DNA of 64,000 nt, taken from Hyphomicrobiales bacterium. Lineage in GTDB: Bacteria > Pseudomonadota > Alphaproteobacteria > Rhizobiales > Xanthobacteraceae. The stretch is from positions 25,444-89,443 of the forward strand of contig WHTP01000004.1 in NCBI GenBank assembly GCA_009377695.1, read 5' to 3'. Numbering within the stretch: position 1 is the first letter of the stretch; each line of letters begins with the position of its first letter. Shown here in pieces: positions 36,118 through 45,363 of the stretch. The notes beneath the pieces were generated by a model. It had not been told where the DNA came from, made no database searches, and saw nothing but the letters and a program-made list of their open reading frames with translations. The position numbers were made by a program, and so were the translations under genes.

Positions 36118-37259
36118 GGGAACCCGCCGCGCTGAAGTCGGCGCTCGCCGAGGCCGCGCGCGCGCAGGGTTTTGACGCGATCGGTGTGGCGCGTCCCGAT
36201 TCCATCCCGTTTGCGCCGGAACGTCTGCGGCAGTTCCTGGCCCAGGGCGGCCACGGCGACATGGACTGGATGGAAACCACCGCGGCGCGGCGCGGCGACC
36301 CGCGCGCGCTGTGGCCCGGCGTCCGCTCCATCATCATGCTGGGCATGAATTACGGGCCCGATGCCGATCCACTCGCGATCCTGAGGCAGCGCTCGCACGG
36401 CGCGATCTCGGTCTATGCGCAGGGCATCGACTACCACGAGATCATCAAGCCGCGGCTCAAGGCGGTCGCGCGCTGGCTGACGGCACAGGCGTCCGGCGAC
36501 ATGCCGATCGACGTGAAGGTGTTCGTCGACACCGCGGCCGTGATGGAGAAGCCGCTCGCCGAGCAGGCCGGGCTCGGCTGGCAGGGCAAGCACACCAATC
36601 TGGTCTCGCGCGAGTTCGGCTCGTGGCTGTTCCTGGGCGCGATCTTCACGACGCTCGACCTGCCCGCTGACGCTCCCGAGACCGACCACTGCGGAAGCTG
36701 CCGCGCCTGCCTCGACGTGTGCCCGACCGCAGCGTTTCCGGCGCCCTATCGTCTCGATGCGCGGCGCTGCATCTCTTATCTCACGATCGAGCACAAAGGT
36801 CCGATCCCGCGCGCGCTCCGCCCGCTGATGGGCAATCGCATCTATGGCTGCGACGACTGCCTCGCGGTCTGTCCCTGGAACAAATATGCGCAGACCGGAC
36901 GCGAGGCGAAGCTCGCGGCCCGCGCGGCGTTGCGCACACCGGGCCTGGCGGAGCTGGCGCGGCTCGACGACGCGGGCTTCCGCGCACTGTTCACGAAATC
37001 GCCCGTCAAGCGCACCGGGCGCGACCGCTTCATCCGCAATGTGCTGATCGCCATCGGCAACTCCGGCGATGCGTCGCTCGCGGCAGATGCTGAGCGGCTG
37101 CTCGACGATGTGTCACCTCTGGTGCGCGGCGCGGCGGTGTGGGCGCTTGGACGGCTTGACCGGGCGCGGCTCGCCGCCCGCGTTAGCGGATTTGATGGCG
37201 AAAGCGATCCCGCCGTGCGCGAGGAATGGACGGTCGCGCTCGAAGGCGCGGCGGCCTGA
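36114..37259 (+). CDS. queG: Epoxyqueuosine reductase QueG
   Basis: QueG reduces epoxyqueuosine to queuosine in tRNA, the last step of the pathway, using cobalamin and two 4Fe-4S clusters. Motifs: [10 protein letters not shown] at the start, the cobalamin-binding [21 protein letters not shown] and [14 protein letters not shown] (cluster ligands), and a C-terminal HEAT-like repeat. The likely start is unusual: no ATG, GTG or TTG exists where the family begins, but a CTG at 36114 overlaps the upstream GST stop as CTGA and is in frame, giving 381 aa, the family length. A frame extending to 35883 overlaps GST and is unlikely to be translated. Confidence 0.9.
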   Translation: MREPAALKSALAEAARAQGFDAIGVARPDSIPFAPERLRQFLAQGGHGDMDWMETTAARRGDPRALWPGVRSIIMLGMNYGPDADPLAILRQRSHGAISVYAQGIDYHEIIKPRLKAVARWLTAQASGDMPIDVKVFVDTAAVMEKPLAEQAGLGWQGKHTNLVSREFGSWLFLGAIFTTLDLPADAPETDHCGSCRACLDVCPTAAFPAPYRLDARRCISYLTIEHKGPIPRALRPLMGNRIYGCDDCLAVCPWNKYAQTGREAKLAARAALRTPGLAELARLDDAGFRALFTKSPVKRTGRDRFIRNVLIAIGNSGDASLAADAERLLDDVSPLVRGAAVWALGRLDRARLAARVSGFDGESDPAVREEWTVALEGAAA

Positions 37260-38177
37260 ATGGCGACCCTGCTTTGCCTCGGCCTCGGCTATTGCGCGCG
37301 CTTCTATGTCGCCGCGTTCGGATCGCGCTTCGAGCGAGTCATCGGCACCTCGCGGACCCCCAAGCCTGCAGGCGCCGTCGAGATGCTGGCATTCGACGCC
37401 GCCTCACCCTCGGACGAGGTGCGAGCGGCCGTTGCAGCGGCAACGCATCTCCTGATTTCAGCCGGCCCAAGCGACGCGGGCGACCCGATCATCGGCGCCC
37501 TCGCAGGCGACATCGCGTCGTCATCAAACCTTCAGTCGATCGTCTATCTCTCGTCGCTTGGCGTCTATGGCGACCACAATGGCGCCTGGGTGGGCGAGGC
37601 CGCCGCCACCATCCCGGTGCACGCGCGCGGCGGCGCGCGGCTTCGCGCCGAACAGGCGTGGCAGGCGCTCGGACGGACGCGCGGCGTGCCCGTCGCAATC
37701 TTGCGGCTCGCCGGAATCTACGGGCCGGGCCAGAACGTGTTCACGCGACTACTGACGGGGCGTGCGCATCGCGTCGCCAAGCCGGGACACGTGTTCAACC
37801 GCATCCACGTGTTTGACATCGCACAGGCGATCGATGCCGCATTTGCCCGCAAAGCTGACGGCATTTTCAACGTGGCGGACGACGAGCCCGCGCCCTATTC
37901 CGATCAGGTGCTGCTGGCGGCAAAGCTTCTCGGCATCGATCCGCCGAAGGAACTGTCGATGGAAGAGGCGCGCGAAATTCTGACGCCAATGGCGCTCAGC
38001 TTCTATACGGGCTGCGTGCGGGTGCAGAACGACAAGCTCAAGAGCGCGCTCGGCGTTCGGCTGCGCTACCCGACTTACCGCGAGGGACTACGCGCGCTGT
38101 TCGAAGGCGGCTACCAAGCGCGTGATCCGCTGCAGAGCCGGCCCGCTCAGTCCGCTCGTCCCGGGGACCCAGTCTAA
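37260..38177 (+). CDS. NAD(P)-dependent epimerase/dehydratase-like protein
   Basis: A 305-aa Rossmann-fold protein of the extended SDR type (YeeZ-like). It starts LLCLGLGYCARFYVAAFG in place of the usual GxxGxxG, and has LQSIVYLSSLGVYGDHNGAWVGE, RAEQAWQALGRTRGVPVAILRLAGIYGPGQN and FNVADDEPAPYSDQVL. Its ATG follows the queG stop at once, so it is translationally coupled. The catalytic YxxxK is replaced by QAW, suggesting a binding or altered role. It ends about 75 bp before a repeat-rich segment. Confidence 0.85.
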   Translation: MATLLCLGLGYCARFYVAAFGSRFERVIGTSRTPKPAGAVEMLAFDAASPSDEVRAAVAAATHLLISAGPSDAGDPIIGALAGDIASSSNLQSIVYLSSLGVYGDHNGAWVGEAAATIPVHARGGARLRAEQAWQALGRTRGVPVAILRLAGIYGPGQNVFTRLLTGRAHRVAKPGHVFNRIHVFDIAQAIDAAFARKADGIFNVADDEPAPYSDQVLLAAKLLGIDPPKELSMEEAREILTPMALSFYTGCVRVQNDKLKSALGVRLRYPTYREGLRALFEGGYQARDPLQSRPAQSARPGDPV

Positions 38178-38253
38178 GAAGCAAGATTCCTGGATTCCCG
38201 CTTACGCGGAATGAGCGGACGGTAGAGCCGGTCCGAGATGGGATGACGCCAGC

Positions 38254-38467
38254 ATAGCAACTCTCTGAATCTAATCTAGTGTGGCTTTGGTTCAGACGTC
38301 CGCATTTTCGGACTCGCCGCGAGAATGATGCGGACGTCTGAACTTTGCGAATGTTAGAATCATAAGGACCACTAGCAAATATAAGCTGCTAGTGGAGTTT
38401 TGGATTTGACATTCGCTTTGGGAGTCTGCGGTCAACGGGGTAGCGAATGTCAAATCCACTCCACTAG
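38254..38467 (-). repeat. CTAG repeat E5, fused element (linker-A | D-linker-C)
   Basis: A degenerate A-B linker (AGCAACTCTCTGAATCTAAT) lies at 38255-38275. At 38276-38343 is an A hairpin whose inner stem carries a paired change: GACGTCC on the left arm and GGACGTC on the right, where other A modules have GAAGTCC/GGACTTC. It runs directly into the right arm of module D (TTTGCGAATGTTAGAATC) ending at CTAG 38372-38375. The 13-nt C-D linker (CAAATATAAGCTG) and a full C module (38389-38467) follow. It ends 5 bp before the stop of the downstream Bug-receptor gene. Confidence 0.88.
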
Positions 38468-38472
38468 CTTGA

Positions 38473-39435
38473 TCAGTCGCCCTTCACGCCGCTGACCTTC
38501 ACGATGTCCGCCCAGCGCGGAATTTCGTCGTGGACAAATTTTCCGAATTCCTCCGGTGTCTGGATCACGGGTTCGAGACCTAACTTGTCGAGAGCCGCCT
38601 TCATCTCGGGCGACGCGAGGCTGTCGTTGACCGCCGCATTGAGCTTTTTCACGATCGCCTTGGGCGTGCCGGCCGGCGCCCACAGCCCTGCCCAGTATCC
38701 GAGCGCCAAACCGGGATAGCCGCTCTCGATCATGGTCGGCGTATCGGGAAGCGCGCGGTAGCGCGTCGGGCTCCAGACCGAGATCGCCTTCACGCTGCCG
38801 GCCTTGATATGCGGCACGATCGTCGCCGTGGTACCGATGTTGAGGTGGATACGTCCGCCGATCATGTCGATGATCGCCCGCGCGCCGCCCTTGTAGGGCA
38901 CGCTGGTGATGTCGACCTTCTCGCGGACCTTGAGCCACTCGCCGACGAGTTGCGGCGCTGTCCCCTGTCCGAAACCGAAGGCGAGCTTGCCCGGGTTCTT
39001 CCTCGCATACGCGATGAACTCCGGCACCGTTTTGGCGGGAATCGATTTCTCGATGACTGTCACCCAATGCCCGAACACGGCGTTGGCGACAGGCACGAAG
39101 TTCTTCTCCGGATCATAGCCCGCATTCTTGTACATGGCCGGCGAAACCACCATGCTCGAACTGGTGAACAGGAGCGTGTAGCCGTTCGGTTCCGCCGACG
39201 CGGCAGCCTTGGTTCCGGTGGTGGTTCCGGCGCCGGGGCGGTTGTCGATGATGACGTTCTGGCCGAGCCTTGTCGTCAATTGCTGTGCCAGAAGCCGCGC
39301 AACCACATCGTTGGGCGAACCTGCCGTGAACGGCACGATCATCCGGATCGGCTGGTCGGGGTAGGTCTGCGCTGAGGCCGCGGTCGTTGCGACGGCAAGA
39401 GCCGCCGCAAGGGCGATGCGGATCAATGGCACCAT
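38473..39435 (-). CDS. Bug-family (TctC-like) solute-binding receptor
   Basis: A 320-aa periplasmic receptor with a signal peptide (cleavage near ASA at residue 22) and the canonical Bug pattern: YPDQPIRMIVPFTAGSPNDVVAR, NVIIDNRPGAGTTTGTKAAA and GYTLLFTSSSMV, then PEMKAALDKLGLEPV near the end. It binds small carboxylates or related compounds in other Bug proteins. The ATG at 39435 has GGGAG upstream. Flanked on both sides by CTAG repeats (E5 and E6). No transporter membrane genes are adjacent. Confidence 0.9.
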   Translation of the reverse strand: MVPLIRIALAAALAVATTAASAQTYPDQPIRMIVPFTAGSPNDVVARLLAQQLTTRLGQNVIIDNRPGAGTTTGTKAAASAEPNGYTLLFTSSSMVVSPAMYKNAGYDPEKNFVPVANAVFGHWVTVIEKSIPAKTVPEFIAYARKNPGKLAFGFGQGTAPQLVGEWLKVREKVDITSVPYKGGARAIIDMIGGRIHLNIGTTATIVPHIKAGSVKAISVWSPTRYRALPDTPTMIESGYPGLALGYWAGLWAPAGTPKAIVKKLNAAVNDSLASPEMKAALDKLGLEPVIQTPEEFGKFVHDEIPRWADIVKVSGVKGD

Positions 39436-39484
39436 GGCGAAAACTCCCTGTCTTATTGGGCACCGCGGCCGCTTATGCACCCAT

Positions 39485-39556
39485 CTAGTGTCCCGATTCC
39501 GAAGTTCGTATCGTTCGCAGCGGCTTCGTATGCGGACTTCTGAACCGCCACACTAG
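39485..39556. repeat. CTAG hairpin repeat E6 (B left arm joined to A right arm)
   Basis: A 72-bp element starting CTAGTGTCCCGATTCCGAAG, the B left arm, and ending ATGCGGACTTCTGAACCGCC then ACACTAG, the A right arm. It equals a B-linker-A composite (as in E9) from which the inner arms and the linker are missing. It sits between a divergent Bug receptor and acs. Confidence 0.85.
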
Positions 39557-39756
39557 TCGCATTTCACGATCCATTCCAAGCGGCCAAATAGCCGCGTGGC
39601 GCGGCGGCAGCGTTCGCCGAAGGTTGCACAACGCCGGCCTTGTCGCTCGTCGGAGCGCCGTCGCATAATGGCCGCCATCAAGAGACAAACGCTCGCGTTG
39701 CAGACCCCGTGACCCCGAAGTCTGGTCCGCAAACCTGGCGCAGTGTGGAGGAAGCG

Positions 39757-41724
<1,968 letters not shown>

Positions 41725-41763
41725 GTTCGCCCCGGCCTCGTGCGCGTCAGGGCCGGATCGTTT

Positions 41764-41839
41764 AGACATGCGCGACAGGCATAGACATGCGCGACAGGCA
41801 TAGACATGCGCGACAGACATGGACATGCGCGACAGACAT
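41764..41839 (+). repeat. Four tandem 19-bp repeats downstream of acs
   Basis: Four head-to-tail 19-bp units, consensus AGACATGCGCGACAGGCAT, with one or two variant bases in the third and fourth copies. They begin 40 bp after the acs stop. The unit contains ATGCGCGACA; there are no spacers, so it is not a CRISPR. Role unknown. Confidence 0.9.
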
Positions 41840-41985
41840 GCGCGTCGCCACGTCCCTGGACGCGGAGAACATCCGCCGAAGGCCGAGCAGAGAACCGACG
41901 GAACTCCCGAACAGTATAGACGCGGTAAACCGGACGGACGGCATTGTCACAACCGGACCATCGGTTCTTTTACGTGACCTCTTTA

Positions 41986-42010
41986 GAGGCTCCCCAGCGC
42001 AGGGAGCCTC
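41986..42010 (+). promoter_or_regulatory. Perfect hairpin just upstream of a lipoprotein start
   Basis: GAGGCTCCC, loop CAGCGCA, GGGAGCCTC: a perfect 9-bp stem ending 5 nt before the ATG at 42016. The descending arm contains the GGGAG that would serve as Shine-Dalgarno, so in RNA the hairpin would mask it. A terminator role is less likely as there is no T-run. Confidence 0.5.
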
Positions 42011-42015
42011 TATTC

Positions 42016-42561
42016 ATGAAGCATATGGCCTTGATCGTGTTGTCAGGATTGCTACTGGCCGGGTGCGGACAGAGCGCCGGTCCGCTCTTGCCGGAATTGA
42101 AGGGCCGCTGGGTGTCGGACGATAGCGCGACGCTCCGGTTCGCACAGACGACGACGGGCTCCGGGGCGCCGATCGCGCCGTCCAACCCGGAGGAGCCTTG
42201 CCGGAGCGGATACATCACGTTCGACAAACTCCCGATGGATCCGGAATTCGCTGGAAGCGTAACGCTGCATCGGCAGGACGGCAGCGTGGTCGTGTTCCTG
42301 GTCGGCTCCGCGTCGCGCGAGGGCGACCGCATCACCATGACCGGACGACCGCCGAATACTCCGCCGGTCCGACGGATGCAGATCGAACTGGCGCTGCGAA
42401 ACGGCAAAGTCGTTTTCGACGACGTTCTCGACCGGCTCGGACGTAGCGTGCGCAACGATCTCTTCCCGGCCGATGACTCGCCGCACGCGAAACGTGTGAG
42501 CTTCAGCACGATCGGCGATCACTTCCGGGCAACGCTCGACCTGAAGCCCTGCGGCACGTGA
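42016..42561 (+). CDS. Putative lipoprotein
   Basis: A 181-aa protein with a lipoprotein signal (lipobox LLAGC, cysteine 17) and a mature part of beta-strand character: LPELKGRWVSDDSATLRF, then AGSVTLHRQDGSVVVFLVGSA and a C-terminal GDHFRATLDLKPCG. A conserved-looking pair of cysteines (residues near 56 and 179) may form a disulfide. I do not recognise the family. The start is preceded by a hairpin that covers its Shine-Dalgarno. Confidence 0.7.
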   Translation: MKHMALIVLSGLLLAGCGQSAGPLLPELKGRWVSDDSATLRFAQTTTGSGAPIAPSNPEEPCRSGYITFDKLPMDPEFAGSVTLHRQDGSVVVFLVGSASREGDRITMTGRPPNTPPVRRMQIELALRNGKVVFDDVLDRLGRSVRNDLFPADDSPHAKRVSFSTIGDHFRATLDLKPCGT

Positions 42562-42909
42562 TCGGCGACATCCTCGCCAACGTTACCCGCATCGTCGCCG
42601 ATGCGGCGATCGCAAACGACCCGCGCGATCACCGCGACGTGACTGTAAATCTTGGTGATGGAACGGGAATGCGGGCGCGGTACGGTTAATCGCCGCCGCA
42701 ATTAACTCTCGTACGCGAATCAATGCGCAACCGACGTCGTTGATGCCGCACTCATGTAGACGCGGCACCCACTACCTCCATAGGAGTACCACTGAAGTTG
42801 GTAGTCCCGCGAGCTTCAGAGTTTCGAACGGGGCATCCTACGTCGCCGAAAGCGCAGATCGACTATCATCCCGACCTGCCGGCGCAGCTTCTGTTAGGCA
42901 CATAAAAGA
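42562..42909. other. Intergenic stretch without a recognised gene
   Basis: About 350 bp between the lipoprotein gene and the acyltransferase gene. No frame has support. An imperfect inverted repeat (ACTACC near 42771 and GGTAGT near 42800) and AT-richer sequence near 42640-42720 suggest promoter-type DNA for the downstream gene. Confidence 0.45.
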
Positions 42910-44364
42910 ATGCAACTGGAATGCGCACAAGCGAATATGCATCGGGTCACGTTGGCTGAGCTCGACGGTAACTTTAGCCAGATGTCACTCCCGATGGCGA
43001 CAATTTCGATCTTCCGCTCCCTTTCGGAAGCTGAAGGTGCGTGGCGGGAAGCGGCAGCGCACTGCGCTTGCTTTGTCTTTCAGACGTTCGAATGGAGTTG
43101 GGCCTGGCGGGAATCGGTCGGCCGCACGCAAGATCTTGCGGACTATATCGTGCACGTCGCCGACACCGACGGCCGCACCCTCATGCTGCTACCGCTCGCG
43201 ATCAGGCAAACGGGCCGGCTTCGCGTCCTGGAGTTCCTGGGCGGCTCGCTCACCGACTACAACGCGCCATTGATCGACCGCGATTTTGCAAACACTCTCA
43301 CCGGAGAGACTTTTGAGCGTCTATGGCGGCAGATTCTCGGGTTATTGCCGGAGATTGACCTCGTCTGGCTGGTCCGCATGCCGCAGACGATCGAAGGTGT
43401 GCCAAATCCGCTGATTGGACTTGCTGGTACGCGCCACACGGATGAGGCGCATGCCGCCACGCTCCCGGCCACTTTCAAGGAACTTACGGCAACTCGCAAC
43501 ACGAAATTCTTCGCGCAGATCAGACGACATCGCCGGCGGCTCGAAAAGCTTGGAACAGTTGAGATCTGCTATCCCTCCGAGGAGGAGGAGCGGCTGAAGG
43601 TGCTTCACACGCTGATCGAGCAAAAGTCGCGCTGGGTACGCAGCAATGGCTATCCCAACCCCTTCGGCACGCATGAGACGCGTGCGTTTTATGAGCGGAT
43701 GACGACATCCGGGTTGCAGGGAGGGCAGATGTCGGTCGCCTGCCTGCGGGTCGGCGATGAGATCGCGGCCGCCGTCTGGGGCGTCATCTTCGGGCGCCGT
43801 TACTATTTCCTGCTCACGAGCTATGCCGAAGAATGGACGAACTATTCCGCAGGGCGAATTCTCACAGAAGAGGTGGTTCGGCGCTGTATCGATCAGAAAA
43901 TCGAGATCTTCGATCTGACCCGTGGGGACGAATCTTACAAGCGTTACTGGTCCGACCACGTACTCCCGCTGTACGAGCATTTAGAGGCTAGCAGCGCCAA
44001 AGGGCTCGGTTTTGCAATGTATCGCCGTCTGCGCAGCGCGGTCCGAAGCAATCGGCACCTGCGGGAATGGCTCGCGGCGTCACGTCGCGATGGCGCGCCG
44101 CTCGAGCCGGCTGAAGCACTTGCAGCTATTCCTTCAGCCCAGCCCCATCGACCCATATCTGCCAAGCGCGCTCAATGGATCTTGGCCGCCTCCCAAGCCG
44201 TCGGCATAGCCCTCGCCCGCAAGGCCCTGTTGTTATTCACTCACCACTGGCAAAGCGGCCTTTTGGCGCTCCTATTTCGTTTGGGTGCTTTACGCTGTTG
44301 CAGCCGCGTTACAGCTTCCAAAAATTCGGGAAAGAGTAACGCTATTCAGCTGCTTTTCCGCTGA
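42910..44364 (+). CDS. GNAT/CelD-like acyltransferase (polysaccharide-associated)
   Basis: A 484-aa protein of the CelD/BcsL (Acetyltransf_6, FemAB-like) group. Motifs: FQTFEWSWAWRESVG near residue 57, LMLLPLAIRQTGRLRVLEFLGGSLTDYNAP, the KFFAQIRRHRRRLEKLG helix near residue 200, and FDLTRGDESYKRYWSDH near residue 340, which is the diagnostic CelD end. Such proteins act in cellulose or other exopolysaccharide synthesis. The last about 100 residues, rich in alanine and hydrophobic, are unlike the family. The start at 42910 is tentative; internal ATGs at 42937 and 42982 are possible. Codon use is less biased than neighbours. Confidence 0.82.
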   Translation: MQLECAQANMHRVTLAELDGNFSQMSLPMATISIFRSLSEAEGAWREAAAHCACFVFQTFEWSWAWRESVGRTQDLADYIVHVADTDGRTLMLLPLAIRQTGRLRVLEFLGGSLTDYNAPLIDRDFANTLTGETFERLWRQILGLLPEIDLVWLVRMPQTIEGVPNPLIGLAGTRHTDEAHAATLPATFKELTATRNTKFFAQIRRHRRRLEKLGTVEICYPSEEEERLKVLHTLIEQKSRWVRSNGYPNPFGTHETRAFYERMTTSGLQGGQMSVACLRVGDEIAAAVWGVIFGRRYYFLLTSYAEEWTNYSAGRILTEEVVRRCIDQKIEIFDLTRGDESYKRYWSDHVLPLYEHLEASSAKGLGFAMYRRLRSAVRSNRHLREWLAASRRDGAPLEPAEALAAIPSAQPHRPISAKRAQWILAASQAVGIALARKALLLFTHHWQSGLLALLFRLGALRCCSRVTASKNSGKSNAIQLLFR

Positions 44365-44473
44365 GGTTGCGGGACGTTTACTTTAATATCGTATGTGGGG
44401 GTTGGGGCTGGACGGCATGGCGCCGCTCGCATGCCTCGCATGGCGTAGGCACACAAGAAGAAGCGGTTCGAAC

Positions 44474-44992
44474 ATGTCGTATATCCTTCGTTGCTTGGCG
44501 GTCATTGCCGCCACGATTGTTCTTGCGGCCTTTGACTCGGCTCAGCGCCCGGCAGAGGCCCAGGCCACTGTCGCCTTCCGAGGCTATCCAGTCGGGACCG
44601 TTGTGATCAGGACCAATCAGCGCCGGCTGTTCCTGATCGTCGGAGACGGCCGCGCGATCAGCTATCCGGTCGGTGTCGGCCGCGCCGGCCACCAGTGGAG
44701 TGGCACTGCGCGCATCAACGGCAAGTATGTCAGGCCGGCATGGTCGCCTCCCGCGGACATCAAGCGCGCCAATCCGAAGCTGCCGAACGTGATCGAAGGC
44801 GGGTCGCCCCGCAACCCCATGGGTGTGGCGGCGCTGACGCTCAGCGGCGGCGAATACGCGATCCACGGCACCAACCAGCCGGGTTCGATCGGCCGCTTCG
44901 TGTCGCACGGCTGTATCCGGATGCACAACCGCCATGTTCTCGATCTTTACGCCCGCGTCGGCGTCGGCACGCAGGTGGTGGTCACGCGCTGA
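44474..44992 (+). CDS. L,D-transpeptidase (YkuD/ErfK family)
   Basis: A 172-aa exported protein with a signal peptide (about residues 1-30) and a YkuD catalytic domain: GTVVIRTNQRRLFLIVGDGRAISYPVGVG, YAIHGTNQPGSIGRFVSHGCIRM with the catalytic cysteine in SHGCIRM. These enzymes make 3-3 peptidoglycan cross-links or attach envelope proteins. The ATG at 44474 opens the signal peptide; an ATG at 44393 is upstream but weak. It sits downstream of the CelD-like gene. Confidence 0.93.
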   Translation: MSYILRCLAVIAATIVLAAFDSAQRPAEAQATVAFRGYPVGTVVIRTNQRRLFLIVGDGRAISYPVGVGRAGHQWSGTARINGKYVRPAWSPPADIKRANPKLPNVIEGGSPRNPMGVAALTLSGGEYAIHGTNQPGSIGRFVSHGCIRMHNRHVLDLYARVGVGTQVVVTR

Positions 44993-45038
44993 TTGAAACC
45001 AGATCGCTTCACGCGGAAGCTACGAGCGCGAATCTATC

Positions 45039-45160
45039 TCCGTCACCCTGAGGTGGCCTTGCGAAGCATGGCCCTCGAAGGGCGACGGCCCCGGCCGTGC
45101 ATCCTTCGAGGCTCGCCATAGCGCAGTAACGCGCTTTGGCTCGCACCTCAGGATGACGGA
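45039..45160. repeat. Large imperfect palindrome, rhizobial intergenic repeat type
   Basis: Outer inverted repeats CCGTCACCCTGAGGTG (45040 side) and CACCTCAGGATGACGG (ending 45159) frame a second pair around GCATCCTTCGAGGCTCGC and its partner GCGAAGCATGGCCCTCGAAGG. Palindromes of this form are abundant in intergenic DNA of Bradyrhizobium and relatives. It is unrelated to the CTAG family. Confidence 0.75.
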
Positions 45161-45199
45161 TCAGGAGATGCCCGATTCGAAAAATCGAATGCAACGAAC

Positions 45200-45363
45200 C
45201 TAGTGTGGTGGTTCAGAAGTCCGCATCATTCTCGCGGCGAGTCCGACATGCGGACTTCTGAACCAAGCCACACTAGATTCAAAGAGTTGCTAGCGTCCTT
45301 CGATTCCGAAGTTCGTATAAGAGGCCGCTGCGAATGGTTCGAACTTCGGAATCGGGACACTAG
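45200..45363 (+). repeat. CTAG composite repeat E7 (A-linker-B)
   Basis: Module A at 45200-45276, linker 45277-45289, module B at 45290-45363, same orientation as E2 and E4. Module A reads GTGTGGTGGTTCAGAAG with the right arm GAACCAAGCCACACTAG. Its terminal CTAG gives the TAG stop of the radical SAM gene that ends at 45360. Confidence 0.92.

Noticed and set aside
41764..41839. Possible CRISPR array
   Set aside because: Units are directly adjacent without spacers and there are no cas genes.
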